From Amyelois transitella (lineage: Eukaryota > Arthropoda > Insecta > Lepidoptera > Pyralidae): a stretch of DNA of 64,000 bases. Made by a program: the position numbers and the translations under genes. Each line of letters starts with the position of its first letter. Position 1 is the first letter of the stretch. A model generated the notes under the pieces. It had not been told where the DNA came from. It worked only from the letters and a program-made list of their open reading frames with translations, and searched no databases. Of the stretch, positions 24,725 through 35,458 are shown piece by piece. Location: positions 12,854,001 through 12,918,000 of the forward strand of contig NC_083505.1 in the NCBI RefSeq assembly GCF_032362555.1, written 5' to 3'.

Positions 24725-24893
24725 CCGGTTGGGCGCATTATGTCCAATTCGCAAAATGTCCAATTGTCCAGTTCGCAATCCGCAATGAGTCCAATTCGCG
24801 ATTGGTCAAGGCCACTTTCGAACTGGACCAATTGCGAACAGGACAATTGGACATTTTGCTAATTGGACAAAATGCGCCCGAACGTTTGTAACT
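24725..24893. mobile_element. Fold-back MITE (TCCAATTCGC family), copy 1
   Basis: It begins CGGTTGGGCGCATTATGTCC and ends in the near reverse complement TTGGACAAAATGCGCCCGAA. The interior is built from repeats of GTCCAATTCGCAA-like units in both orientations. A second copy is at 25796-25952. Confidence 0.8.
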
Positions 24894-25519
24894 TTTTGAT
24901 GAGGCCCTAAAGGGGACTGTATGGTAATTATATGTTCTAATAAGGATGAGGGTTTACCACGAGAGCCTTTACAAGATAAGTCTACAGGTTAAATTGGAAA
25001 CAAATGTCTAACTATGCTCCCTAAAGGTTCAGGCAGAAGAGGCAGGTCGAAGAAATCCCGGTTGGCTGGCATGATATCTGTGCTGTATTAGAATTTGTGC
25101 CAAGAGGCTCTCTCATATCTGCTTGTTCCCGGTTGCACCCTTCACAGATGTGTTTTAGGGCTCGGGGTCCGCCTTCTGACTCCAAAACTCCGACTTGGTG
25201 AGAAAAAACATGGACCCTGGTCGTGGGATTGCACTGCTAACGAACGGCAACAACGGACACGTAAAAATGAGAACGAGATTCACCATACACACCGCTAGAG
25301 GGCTTCAAAAAAATCTATATAACTATATTCAAAATTCAACTAAAATCATTTCACGTGAACAGTTCACATTAATCATACCATACATATCATCAATTTCAAT
25401 AGACACACATTTCGAATACGGAATCAATCCGAACGACCAAAACGCTCGCACGCCATTGGCTCAATCTCGAACCCGCCCCCCGCCTACCACCGGAACAAGA
25501 CAAACTGATAGGCGCGGCG

Positions 25520-28500
25520 CTACCTGGCGAACACGTCGGGGCGGTAGTACACGTACACGCCGAGCAGCACGGTGGCGGCGGCCAGCGCGGCGCCGCGCGT
25601 GCGCAGCGCGGCGGGCACGCAGCGCGCCAGGCGCCGCGCCAGCCGCCGCGCCGGCGACGCCGCCGCCCGGGCGTTCCGCGCCGCCAGCTGCCGACGACGC
25701 AGGCGCTCCTCTTCCTCTTGGCGGCGTTGCTCCTCTCTGTGTGACCGTGATGAAACATTACTTAGTCTAAGTTAGGTTCTGGTTGTTCTTTTTTTCGGTT
25801 GGGCGCATTATGTCCAATTCGCAAAATGTCAATGTCCAGTTCGAAATTGGTCCGTTGCCTGGACCAATCGCGAATTGGACTAATTGCGAACTGGACCAAA
25901 TGCGAACTAGACAATTGGGCATTTTGCGAATTCGACATAATGTGCCCGTACGTTATTTTCCCTAGATGTGTGTATACATAAAAAAATATACATTAGTGGC
26001 AGAAGTTTATCTGTACATTGATATACATTAATAACTAATGTAAAAAGAGTACCGCCTCCTTCCTTGAAGTCGCTTGAATCTCTTAAACATTCTCCTAAGT
26101 GAAACAAACACTTTCCGGAAAACCGCATCGAAATCGGTTCAGGAAAACGCGAGATAATCACGGACAAACATACAGATCAAACTGAAAACCACCTTTTTAA
26201 GGCAGTTAAAAAAAGTTGTTTGTATTTTTAAAAAAATTAAAAACTTATTTAATGAAATTCGTTACAGAGATAATAAGTCGTTTCATGTAAAAACCTGAAT
26301 TTTCCAATCCAGCAAAGCCGCACCTCTTGCTCATCCCCAGGAAGATAAGGATGTAACCAGCTCTAGAAAGAAGTACTTATTTAACATACATACGTATATA
26401 TCAAGTCTATATAACTTGCTGGGTAGACAGAACCAACAGTCTTGAAAATACTGATAGGCCACGTTCAGCTGTTTGGCTTAATGATATAATTGAGATTCAA
26501 ATTTAACAATGGTATTAAAATGAGAATACACTCACTCTCTCCTCTCCAGCTCGTAAACTTCCATCTCGAGTTCACTCGGGTCGTTTTTGTCGTACAACTT
26601 TTTAGCAGTCACCAAGATGTCTTCGAATGGCAAGTCATCGGGTAACTGTAACAAAAACACACATACATACAAAAATAAAATAAATATATACGGGACAAAC
26701 TACACTGTTTCAGTTAGCCTCGAAGTAAGTTCGAGACTTGTGTTACAAGATACTAACTCAACGATACTATATTTTATAATAAATACTTATGATAAACATC
26801 CAAGACCCAGGCCAATCAGAAAAAGTTCTTTTCTCATCATGCCCTGGCCGGGATTCGAACCCGGGACCTCCGGTGTCACAGACACCTACTAGAGTACTAC
26901 CGCTGCGCCACAGAGGCCGTCAAAATACATACCTTGCGGGGTAGACAGAGCCAACTGTCTAGAAAATAGTGTATGGACATGTTCAGCTATTTGGCTTAAT
27001 GATAGAATTGAGATTCACATAGAGACCGGTTGCTAGCCCAGGTAAAGGGTCAGGTCAAAAGTACCCGAAACCGCCGAGCTTGCATGAAGAGAGTTATGAA
27101 TGTGGATGAAGCGAAGGAAGTATGCAGAGATCGTGGCAAGTGGAAAGAGGTAGTCTCTGCCTACCCCCTTCGGGAAAGAGGCGTGATTTTATGTATGTAT
27201 GCTAGCCCATCGCCTAAAAAGAATTCCAAATTTGTAAGCCTATCCCTTAGTCGCCTTTTACGACATCCATGGGAAAGAGATGGAGTGGTCCTATTCTTTT
27301 TTGTATTGGTGCCGGGAACCACACGGCACTGCACAATCTGAACTATACAATTAAATGCATACATGTTATCATTGCCATAATATACCTGTGCAATTGAATC
27401 AATTGTCAGTGGAACTAAATACATAAAACTTAAAGCTGAACGTGGCCATTCAGTCTTTTCAAGACTTTTGGCTCATTAAGTATTTGACGTCAACCAATGT
27501 TCCTAAACCATACGTTTTGACAATTATTAAGCGATATATAGTATCCTATAGTAATGAATAAAAATTTTGAATTTTGAACTGTTGATATGTATATTATGTG
27601 TTCAGATTGTGGTAACTATAACGCCTATCGGACCCCTAGTAAGAGGAAAACGCACAAAATCTCACCCTGGACAGGAGACAGTGCATCATCGCCATATCAC
27701 AATCGCACACGTACACCTCCTCAGCCCTGTGCAGCACTATCGCCGCCGTCACGTACACGGGGAACAACGGCGGCGCGCACAGGAAGTAGTCGTACAGTCT
27801 CACCACGTCCGAGTATCTGTTGAGGCTGTGACCGAACCACGTGAGGTACCAGGGGAGGGCGAACATCGTGCCGACGCCCGCTCTGGAAGAAGATATTGAT
27901 TAATTAATTCATACATATATTCTCATCTGTATCTGTTGACAGAGCCAACAGTCTCGAAAAGACTTTACTAAGAAAATTCGCCTTATCAGGCACATATTGA
28001 CGTCATTTTAATTTTCAACATCATATATACATACAATCACGTCTACGAGTATATCCCTCACGGGGTAGACAGAGCCAGCAGTCTTGAAAAGATTGTAAGG
28101 CCACGTTCAGCTGATAGGTGTAATGATAGAATTGAGATTCAAATAGTGACAGGTTGCTAGTCCATCGCCTTAGTCGCCTTTTACGACACCCATGGAAAAG
28201 CCATGGAGTGGTCCTATTTACATACAAGCCTTTAAAAAATATATGTTTATATGGTAATTATATGTACACAATAGGGTACCGGACAACTTTTCAGATTGTG
28301 TTTAAAAATAATCTTTATTTATTTATATATCCATAAAAAATATTATTTTAAATAAATAAATCTTTTGGAGTATTTAAAAACGTCAAAAACGTAATTTATT
28401 TAAAATTGCCGCGAAAACAGCACTTTACGTCAATTCAGATCGCGTGACGTCATATGTTTGGAAAACAAACTACAAGCCCTATTACATTACTAGTGATCAG

Positions 28501-31500
28501 TGCTTGGATAATTTAAGTATTTTCTTACAGATCTAGAAACATGCAAAACTCATAAATATCTAACCTTTAAAATCATAGAAAAAAAACATATGTGAAAATA
28601 ACTTTGTAAACAATGAAACTAGTTTTAGGTTATGTTTTCGTTTGTTATTTCTTCAATCATTTCTGTTGTTAAGATAAACAAAAAAAGGTTGAAATACTTA
28701 CACAAATGTTTTCACATTGCTAAATTCAGCAAATTAAAAGTCGGTATTAGTGGCAAAGAAACTGCCGACCATGAAAATATCAATCTTTTGGGAGATTTCT
28801 ATTGTTGGCTTGTAACCTTGTTCCATGATAAAAGCTTGATAAGCGGCTTCAAGCACTTGCGACAACTTCTGTTATGAGTAAAGTCCTTCAATTCGTAACT
28901 AATTACAATTAAATATTTTTAGAAACATGCAAATAAATCGTAGAATAACTCGAAATAACATACAAAGCAGTGTTGTTTACTTATCACTCATTACGTATGA
29001 CGTCACCCACTGTGATTGGTGTTTGGGTTCTTACGCTGCACAGATAAAAAATATTGGATTTTTGCAACTTTATTTATTGATTTAAAATTATAAATCATTG
29101 TTATTTCTTAAAAATCTTTATTAAGTGATGTTCTTGTATAACAAACTTTATTTAAAACACAACTTAGATTTTTTTTCGATTACTGTCCGGTACCCTATTG
29201 AAGCTTATTGTTTCAACCAATTATTCTAAGCCCCTTTGTACTCAAGACTTTTCTATACTCCACGCCTTTAGCCTAAAAGCGTTAACCGCCAAACATATCT
29301 ATTGAATACAGACAGCAACGTAATTTTCGGACTACTATACAGAAGCGACAAATATAAAATAAAAAAATAAGTGAAATCTGTCAAAAAAAAAATTATAATT
29401 AGTACAAATAAAAAACAATCCTACTTCTCCAAACAGTCCGCCAGTTTCTTCTCCGCCCTAGCTATGACGGGCAGCATGTAATTGAGCAGGTGCTGCGTCG
29501 GCTGCATGGTGAGCTGCATGAACGGCGCCAGCGGTGCGCCCGCGCCGCACGACAGCCGGCACAGCAGCGGGAAGGAGGCGCGGTCGCCGCATACCAACAG
29601 CAGCGTGATGGCCACGTCGTGATAACCCTGGGGGAGACGGGAGTGTCCTTTTTGAGTAGGTGTTGTGTTGTAAAGTGCCGTGTGGTTCCCGGCACCATTA
29701 CAAAAAAGAATAGGACCACTCTATTTCTTTCCCACGGATGTCGTAAAAGGCGACTAAGGGATTAATAAACTTGGGATTCCTCTTTTATGCGATGGGCTAG
29801 CAACCTGTCACTATTTGAATCTCAATTCTATCACTAAGCCAAACAGCTGAGCGTGGCTTATCAGTCTTTTCAAGACTGGTGGCTCTGTCTACCCCGCTAG
29901 GGATATAGACGTGATCATATGTAAGTATGTATGTTGTATTTGCCATGTAGGTGATGGGCTACCAGCCTGTCACTATTTGAATCTCAATTCTATCATTGGG
30001 CCAAATCAGGTGAACGTGGCTTTACTGCCTTTTCTAGACTGTTGGCTCTGTCTACCCCGCGAGGGATGTAGACGTGATTATAATTATGTATGTATGATGT
30101 TGAAAATTGAAAGGACGTGAAAATGTGCCTGCTAATGCCAATTTTATAAAAAAAAATGTTTTTTTTTTAAACGGTACCAGGTAGCCAGGCTGTCGCCTAC
30201 AAAAAGAATTCCAAGTCCCAACTCCTGAAATTGTTCTTTCTCCTATTATTGAATCGATACAAACAACGAAAAGCAAGTTGCTCGGTAGGTGCATACATTA
30301 ATGTTTAAATTGAGCAGGGTCAAAAACATAATTTTATTATAAGTAGCATTTATATGCTAATGTATGCTACTTAGCATATATTGTTATGAGTCAGTCATAA
30401 TATAATAAATATGAGAATACATAAACATACAAAGTACTATGAGGATTTAAAGTTGACGTTATTGAGGAAAATGCTGCAGTGCAGTTTGTTACTTCTTCTG
30501 CTCTGACGCTTTGGAAGCAGCAGTAATTTTAGTCTTGAGTAATTTATTTGACGTCAACAAATGTTGTGAAACCAAAAGATATGACAATTATTAAGTGATG
30601 TTTGAAATGTTCCATAATAATGAATAAAAATTTTGAATTTAAAGATCTATTCAACTTTATACTTATAGAAAACACAACGGCAGGCAAAACAAGTACAACA
30701 TATACATATATTTATGATAAGAACACAATGAGAACGGATTATATCAATAGCCAATCAACTAATAGTTTACATATCATTGAACCGTTGGTATTTACATTAG
30801 ATAATGTGGTAAGGACAAGACTGTTTCATAAATTTTTGTGGATATCCTGAAATGGGTCTGAGGGGATAAGTGACTAATGAACAATATACACAGCGGTAGC
30901 CGAAACTGACTTTCAATGGGAAGTTATTACCAAAATTAACTACTCTTGATTAGTAGCTTCAGATGGATATTATATCTTTTTAAAGATTTTTCGCCTATGA
31001 AACTTGTTATAATATAATTTGCAGACGGATCCTAGCATCATTCCAATTTGTCCTTTATATTATTTGTTTTATATCAAACTAGTTTCTGCTCGCGCCTTCG
31101 CTCCCATATAAAGTAGCTTATGTCAATCCCAAAGGTCTTTTCTATATCTGTGCCAATCTCGTTAAAATCTGTCCAGTAGTTTTTGAGTTCATTCATTATA
31201 AACATACAAATATTTTTCTCTTTATTTATTTAGTGTGCATAATTACAAAATTTTGTAGAGAAACAATTTGTAGTACCTGATAATACTTCAAATGTGGATA
31301 CTCAATGATGACTCTCAATATGAGAACTGTGAGCTGGTCCTGGAGCGCCACTCTTTGCTCGTACGGAATGCCGGGCGGAAACCTCTTGAGGGAACGGTTT
31401 ACATCCAAAACAACCTAAAAAAAAAAATTTTTTATTAAATACATTTGTTTAACAATCTGACTGCTATGAGTAACATGAAAGGTCTGTTAATGTAGATTTT

Positions 31501-32738
31501 CAGATACATTAACTTAAAACATTAAACATAGTAATTTGAACAGATAATAAAATTTTGTTGGTAAATATTGAGCATTTATATTTAAGTTGTGGTAGATTGG
31601 AAATTCTAGCAAAGATAAAGCCTCTGCCTACATCTCCAGAAAAAAATAATTATTTAATTGTTTAAACTTTACGCATGTAAAACATACAATAGGTCGACTT
31701 AATGCCCCAAGGCATTCTCTGCCAGTCGAACCTTTGGACCAAACTGAGATAGATGTACTGGTTATAGTACTCATATGTATTAATATAAAACATAATGATG
31801 AGTGATGTTACCTGGCTATACTCTTGATGTGTAGACAGTTCATCTAGGGATGGTGGATCAGTCATTTCCTCCTTGGTCACTCCTACCAATAACGGCCATA
31901 TAACTTTCCTGTACTCATCTGAAATGTTAACATATTTTAAGCAACATGTGCATTATCATACGTAAATACATATTATCACACCAGTAGACAGAGCCAACAG
32001 TCAAAAGACCAAAAGGCCATGTTCAGCTTTATGGCTTTATAATGAAATTGAGATACAAATAGTGACATGTCGCTAACTAATCGCCTACATATAGAATCCC
32101 AGGTTTATTAGCATATCCCTTAGTCGCCTTTTACGACATTCATAGGAAAGTAATAAAGTGGTACTATTCTTCAGTGCCGGGAACCACACGGCACTAAATA
32201 CTGTTACCATGCGTTATCAGGATACATAAAACGGCGATAAAACTGTTATTGCCTCACTATTACTCATGATACACACGGTATAGTAAACATACCACAAATA
32301 AGTCCTCCTGTGCTCACTGCAAAACTCTTCCATTGCTGATAATCCACAGAGTCTGGGTCAGCGATGCAAGCCTCTATCTCCTTGCGCTTCGCAGTTATCT
32401 CGGGGTCTTCGATTTCTTTCTCTAGAGCCAAATTTGACAGTTGATCAATTACCATTAAGTATGTTTACTTTCACTTCGATTTTATCACAAAGTAACACAG
32501 GAAACTCAACAAAACGTTCAACATTTAAACAAAATTGAACCAAATAACAAAATTAGAAAAATAAAATAAGATTGTTTACAATACCTAGATCGAATTTCAA
32601 TTCAGAAGGCGAAGATATGTCGTCAATATTTTTGGTATGATTCGGGTCGAAGACTTGCTTTTTCGCTGGTGAGGAACAGTCACCATTTAAATTACATGTA
32701 TCGCCGATGTCGGCGTCTGTATTGTTAGGCTCCATCAC
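25520..32738 (-). CDS. TBC1D20: TBC1D20, Rab GTPase-activating protein
   Basis: Eight exons, in transcript order: 32585-32738, 32293-32421, 31812-31918, 31277-31414, 29425-29627, 27666-27882, 26536-26645, 25520-25736. All joins are GT-AG and in phase, giving 424 residues (human 403). TBC signatures are present: RKVIW (motif A), VLDVNRSLKRFPPG with the arginine finger at about Arg137, and KYYQGYHD with the glutamine finger at about Gln176. These are followed by WYLTWFGHSL, VVRLYDYFL and DCDMAMMHCLLS. The C-terminus is Glu/Arg-rich and then has a hydrophobic anchor (AALAAATVLLGVYVYY). The family inactivates Rab1 and Rab18 at the ER and Golgi. The last exon is extremely GC-rich. Introns carry many repeats, with SINE and family A tails just upstream of exons 6 and 7. 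Confidence 0.97.
25796..25952. mobile_element. Fold-back MITE (TCCAATTCGC family), copy 2
   Basis: CGGTTGGGCGCATTATGTCC to CGACATAATGTGCCCGTACG, with inverted arms covering most of its length. It lies 60 nt upstream of the acceptor of TBC1D20 exon 8. Confidence 0.8.
26385..26505 (-). mobile_element. Family A fragment
   Basis: Reversed 3' half (TATCAAGTCTATATAACTTG, GGGTAGACAGAACCAACAGT) in TBC1D20 intron 7, sense to that gene. Confidence 0.75.
26660..26921 (-). mobile_element. Complete tRNA-derived SINE (family D)
   Basis: On the minus strand it begins with a tRNA-like head: box A-like TGGCGCAGCGGTAGTACTC and box B GGTTCGAATCC, about 40 nt apart. The body has TTGGCCTGGGTCTTGGATG and GTCTCGAACTTACTTCGAGG, and the tail is AT-rich. 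This is the layout of Pol III-transcribed SINEs. The tail ends ~15 nt before TBC1D20 exon 7, in sense. Confidence 0.85.
26925..27336 (-). mobile_element. Family A copy split by a LINE insertion
   Basis: The tail half (26925-27040) and head half (27201-27336) are parts of one reversed family A copy. They are separated by a family B LINE at 27041-27200. Confidence 0.9.
27041..27200 (+). mobile_element. 5'-truncated family B LINE with target-site duplication
   Basis: GGTAAAGGGTCAGGTCAAAA through GAGGCGTGATTTTATGTATG. It is flanked by TGCTAGCCCA at 27031-27040 and again at 27200-27209, a 9-10-bp target-site duplication of the host family A copy. Confidence 0.9.
27475..27580 (+). mobile_element. 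Family E fragment
   Basis: TTTGACGTCAACCAATGTTC to AATGAATAAAAATTTTGAAT. A short family A piece (27435-27470) precedes it. Confidence 0.6.
27910..27966 (-). mobile_element. Family A 3' fragment
   Basis: CATACATATATTCTCATCTG and GACAGAGCCAACAGTCTCGA. Its tail faces TBC1D20 exon 6, 28 nt upstream, in sense. Confidence 0.7.
28025..28220 (-). mobile_element. Family A copy with internal deletion
   Basis: Reversed copy from AATCACGTCTACGAG to ATGGAGTGGTCCTATT; the head and part of the middle are missing. Confidence 0.8.
28269..29200. mobile_element. DNA-transposon-like element with perfect 17-bp TIRs
   Basis: CAATAGGGTACCGGACA at 28269 and its exact reverse complement at 29184-29200 bound 932 bp inside TBC1D20 intron 5. 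Subterminal inverted GTGACGTCATA motifs occur near 28444 and 28997. It has no transposase-like ORF, only an 81-codon ORF at 28632 without recognisable motifs, so it is probably non-autonomous. The superfamily is unknown. Confidence 0.75.
29675..29935 (+). mobile_element. Family A full-length copy
   Basis: Complete copy from GTGCCGTGTGGTTCCCGGCA to the TATG tail, antisense to TBC1D20, ~50 nt from exon 5. Confidence 0.9.
29947..30094 (+). mobile_element. Family A copy, 5' truncated
   Basis: From GTGATGGGCTACCAGCCTGT to GACGTGATTATAATTATG, directly behind the copy at 29675-29935. Confidence 0.8.
30445..30645 (+). mobile_element. Family E copy
   Basis: GTTGACGTTATTGAGGAAAA through TTTGACGTCAACAAATG to ATGAATAAAAATTTTGAATT; the best copy of this family here. 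Confidence 0.65.
31078..31215 (-). repeat. Interspersed repeat fragment (Helitron-like end)
   Basis: ACTAGTTTCTGCTCGCGCCT, TTCGCTCCC and, farther on, CCAGTAGTTTTTGAGTTCAT resemble the CTAG-type ends and body of the Helitron-like families. Diverged. Confidence 0.35.
31966..32196 (-). mobile_element. Decayed family A copy
   Basis: GTAGACAGAGCCAACAGTC to GCCGGGAACCACACGGCACT, reversed. It is sense to TBC1D20, and its tail lies ~50 nt before exon 3. Confidence 0.8.
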
Positions 32739-33640
32739 CGATAATTATTAAATTAATCGAGCAACAACATTACACCATTTTCTTGAGGTAATGACATTTG
32801 CTTGCTTGCTTCTTGCTTGCTGTGATTGAGAGTTTTGGTTCGTTTTTGACGTTGACGTTTCTTCTTCTACATATGGATAGATGCGTTCGTAAGTTATATC
32901 TCATATTTTTTATCATTTCATATACTCTAAGTATTTTTCACAATTTATTATTATTATAATTTTTTGAAATATATATATTGTATGTAGCAGACATTATTTT
33001 ATTTATTACCTACTTCCGATTTTACTTAAAGATTCTTGCATCATCATCATAACTATAATTTGGCTCTATATCTTATTTCCTTTGACGCTTAGCCATGACA
33101 TTTATAGTGCGCCTGTCGTGAATTGACAAAATTAACTATAAAATAATACCAATTCAAGGCGGATGTATTAAAGAAAACGCATGTTTATTCATTAGCTTTT
33201 GTAGATTTTGATGATTTTCTGGGACGCTGTGGGAGTGAGTTTGCCTATGAGCAATTAAATTTGTAGTCTGAATCACAAAGGTCTTTGGTTCGATCGCTGG
33301 CCGTGTCATGATAGAAAACGAACATTATTTTGTACCATATCAAACTATAGTATCTTTTACCCAAAAACCCTGAGTGTGGCCATTTAATCTTTTTGAGACT
33401 GTTGGCGCTGTCTACCCCGTAAGCAAATAAGACGTGACTATGATTACCATAGATGATTACGATGTATAATTTACTTTCTATGTCAATGGATGATAATACC
33501 TTATCATTGAATTGCTAAGTCAATAAAATAGACAGTCAGTGTCAAAATAACCATCTCGTTTCAGTTTTATTTTATCAGATATAACAAATAAAATAAAAAA
33601 ATCCAAATTCGCGAATGCTAAATAATATTATTTAAAAATA
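32739..33640. promoter_or_regulatory. Divergent intergenic region between TBC1D20 and the 255-residue gene
   Basis: About 0.9 kb between two outward-facing start codons. It contains a TTGC-rich stretch upstream of TBC1D20 (32791-32820), a family A fragment at 33366-33442, and no clear TATA box. Confidence 0.45.
33366..33442 (+). mobile_element. Family A 3' fragment
   Basis: GAGACTGTTGGCGCTGTCTA, CCCCGTAAG and AGACGTGACTATG; strongly decayed. Confidence 0.6.
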
Positions 33641-34408
33641 ATGGATTCATGCTCTCAGGAACATAATGAATGCATCAGGAAAATTGAGGATATCATAGAC
33701 ATGGAGAAAGCCAAAGGTAGCTTCAACAGTCGACAAGTGGCGTTCAACCTGCCTTCGGAGTCAGGTAGCACGGTCTCCACCAACCTCGTCAAGAGCCTGG
33801 AGTCTGGATTGGCAGAAAACAAAATTGAACATATAACCAAAAAGTCTTTCAAGAAACTAAGAACAAAAAAACGCCATAAAAGCCCTTTACCAGACGTTAT
33901 ATCCTGGCCAAGTGATTCCGATATCACAGTTCTTAGAATGAAGCTCTGTCTTACCAGCGATTTGAAAGAGAACGTCATCAATACAATACCAGGAGATGGT
34001 TTCCATCAGCCAGATAGCTCTTCAATGGTGAATCTGGCCACGCTTATTCTGCAGTCTAGACATCCGTCTAAGCACAGCATAGAGATAGAAGAGTACCTTC
34101 TGCCTTTATCGTCTTGGGAGCGAGACCAGAATAAGGATGCTGCTAAAGATCCTCTGGTGGAGATCCGGCCTAATCCGGAAGATGTACTTAAACCAATAAA
34201 AAAAGAAGACGACATAATTAACGCCACCTGTAGCCATGAACTCGATGACAATGACGATTCGAGCACGCCTGCAACTGATTCTAGAAAGTCGAAATTGGCA
34301 AAGTTTTTGCGTCTGTACTTCTGTCCCTGTTGCACTTGCCTTTATAAGATGGAGGCGATGAGAGAGCCGTCATCTGTGTGCTTCACAAAACGCAAAGAAG
34401 CCCATTAA
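33641..34408 (+). CDS. Uncharacterised 255-residue intronless protein
   Basis: A single open frame from ATG 33641 to TAA. No family is recognised. Visible features are a charged N-terminal helix (about 8-26), a strongly basic patch FKKLRTKKRHK (70-80) that could be a nuclear localisation signal, acidic and serine-rich stretches around 188-213, and a cysteine cluster CPCCTC (228-233) near the end. There is no signal peptide and no membrane helix. Mixed codon use, the length and the lack of simple repeats argue that it is a real gene. Being intronless among multi-exon neighbours fits a fast-evolving or retro-derived gene, possibly testis-expressed (inference). It is divergent from TBC1D20. Confidence 0.75.
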   Translation: MDSCSQEHNECIRKIEDIIDMEKAKGSFNSRQVAFNLPSESGSTVSTNLVKSLESGLAENKIEHITKKSFKKLRTKKRHKSPLPDVISWPSDSDITVLRMKLCLTSDLKENVINTIPGDGFHQPDSSSMVNLATLILQSRHPSKHSIEIEEYLLPLSSWERDQNKDAAKDPLVEIRPNPEDVLKPIKKEDDIINATCSHELDDNDDSSTPATDSRKSKLAKFLRLYFCPCCTCLYKMEAMREPSSVCFTKRKEAH

Positions 34409-34787
34409 CGTTTTAATTGTTTTCAGTGAAAGATTGTTGATTTCGTATGAAAGTACCTATTCACAAAAGCATTCGTAGTATAACTGTTCCTTTCGTTGTT
34501 GTTTTCTTTTGCATTAAACCTTTTTCGATATTCTTAATAGGTACTTAAGTAACTATTCTGTTTGTAATATGACGCACGTGCTGCCCGAAATTCCCGTTCC
34601 AGCGGTTAGGTCCCCTTTTTTATTCTAATTCTTGAGGACAAGTTTATTATGCATACTTACTTAAAATATGTCTGTATCATTATTCCACTCTACACCCACT
34701 ATACAGTAGGGCCTTAAAGGTAGTCCTGTATCATGATATAACCTTTGTGACCTCATACACGTGTCGAAATCTTCGGTCGAAATACTT

Positions 34788-35006
34788 ATGCAGAATATCG
34801 TTCTTGGACTGTTGCAGTGCGGTGACCCGAAACAGCTCTTGGCCAGGTTTCTTCTGGTCTGGTTTAAATATATTTATATCCCAATCCTGTGGTATGGACT
34901 TGGATCAGGCATTCTTTTTATCAAATCTCTTTATTGGAAACGAAAAGGGAGAAGCAAGACATGTATTACCAAAGTTGAGCCCTCGTGTATCAAAGCGAAT
35001 AAATAA
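34788..35006 (+). CDS. Possible 72-residue membrane peptide
   Basis: An ATG-started ORF with a hydrophobic centre (FLLVWFKYIYIPILWYGLGS) flanked by a basic tail (KSLYWKRKGRSK). It could be a small single-pass membrane protein. A second ORF overlaps it in another frame and I see no splice, UTR or family support, so it may be chance. Confidence 0.25.
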   Translation: MQNIVLGLLQCGDPKQLLARFLLVWFKYIYIPILWYGLGSGILFIKSLYWKRKGRSKTCITKVEPSCIKANK

Positions 35007-35427
35007 TGGTAATATTATACGATCAAATATTTGTGGAAGCTTTCTTTATGTATCGAATATTATTCTCACGATCTACCTATATCGTAGTAGGTACATACTT
35101 ACGTTAGTTTTATTAATAATACTTAATATAATTTAATCTTTCTATTTCATATCATAATTATGTATTTAATTACATTGTAAACACGTCGAGGATTTTACAT
35201 CTTAAACAATTTACTTAAACAATATCGGTTTGAAAAATATTATTTATGCAACTGATAATATTAAAAAAATTGTCAAGAAAATTGTGTGATTTTCTTAAAT
35301 GAAATTACGCGACGGGTCAGTTGGCGAATGTCCGAAATGAATCAATTAGTCATCTGATATGATATTTTACAGAATTTGGCCGATCATTGCCAAACAGTTT
35401 CATTTCTCCCCCGACAGCCCCGCAGGT

Positions 35428-35458
35428 TATAAACGGAGGAGAAAGCGCGCTGCCACCA
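35428..35458 (+). promoter_or_regulatory. TATA box and initiator of the cuticle protein gene
   Basis: TATAAA at 35428-35433, followed by CCAGTC with its A at 35458, 30 nt downstream. This is the usual spacing for a TATA/initiator pair. It predicts a 5' UTR of about 86 nt before ATG 35544. Sharp TATA promoters are common for insect cuticle genes. Confidence 0.6.

Larger units (their letters stand above)
17946..25519. other. 7.6-kb region without a convincing gene
   Basis: AT-rich DNA between the convergent 3' ends of PLA2G15 and TBC1D20. It should contain both 3' UTRs. No ORF above ~80 codons looks coding. It holds fold-back elements (19603-19745, 22874-23108, 24725-24893), a Helitron/SINE-like fragment at ~23690-23800 (GACCCACCCGGACTTCGCAC) and many AT-rich homopolymers. 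The stretch 20470-24600 is poor in recognisable repeats, so a long TBC1D20 3' UTR or a noncoding transcript is possible but unproven. Confidence 0.5.

Noticed and set aside
25396-25770. Long ORFs in several frames, on both strands, over the GC-rich block
   Set aside because: They are shadows of TBC1D20 exon 8. GC-rich DNA lacks stop codons in all frames, and only the minus-strand frame joins upstream exons in phase.
26836-26921. A tRNA gene
   Set aside because: The T-arm and box A are tRNA-like, but the sequence continues into a SINE body repeated elsewhere and the acceptor stem does not close convincingly.
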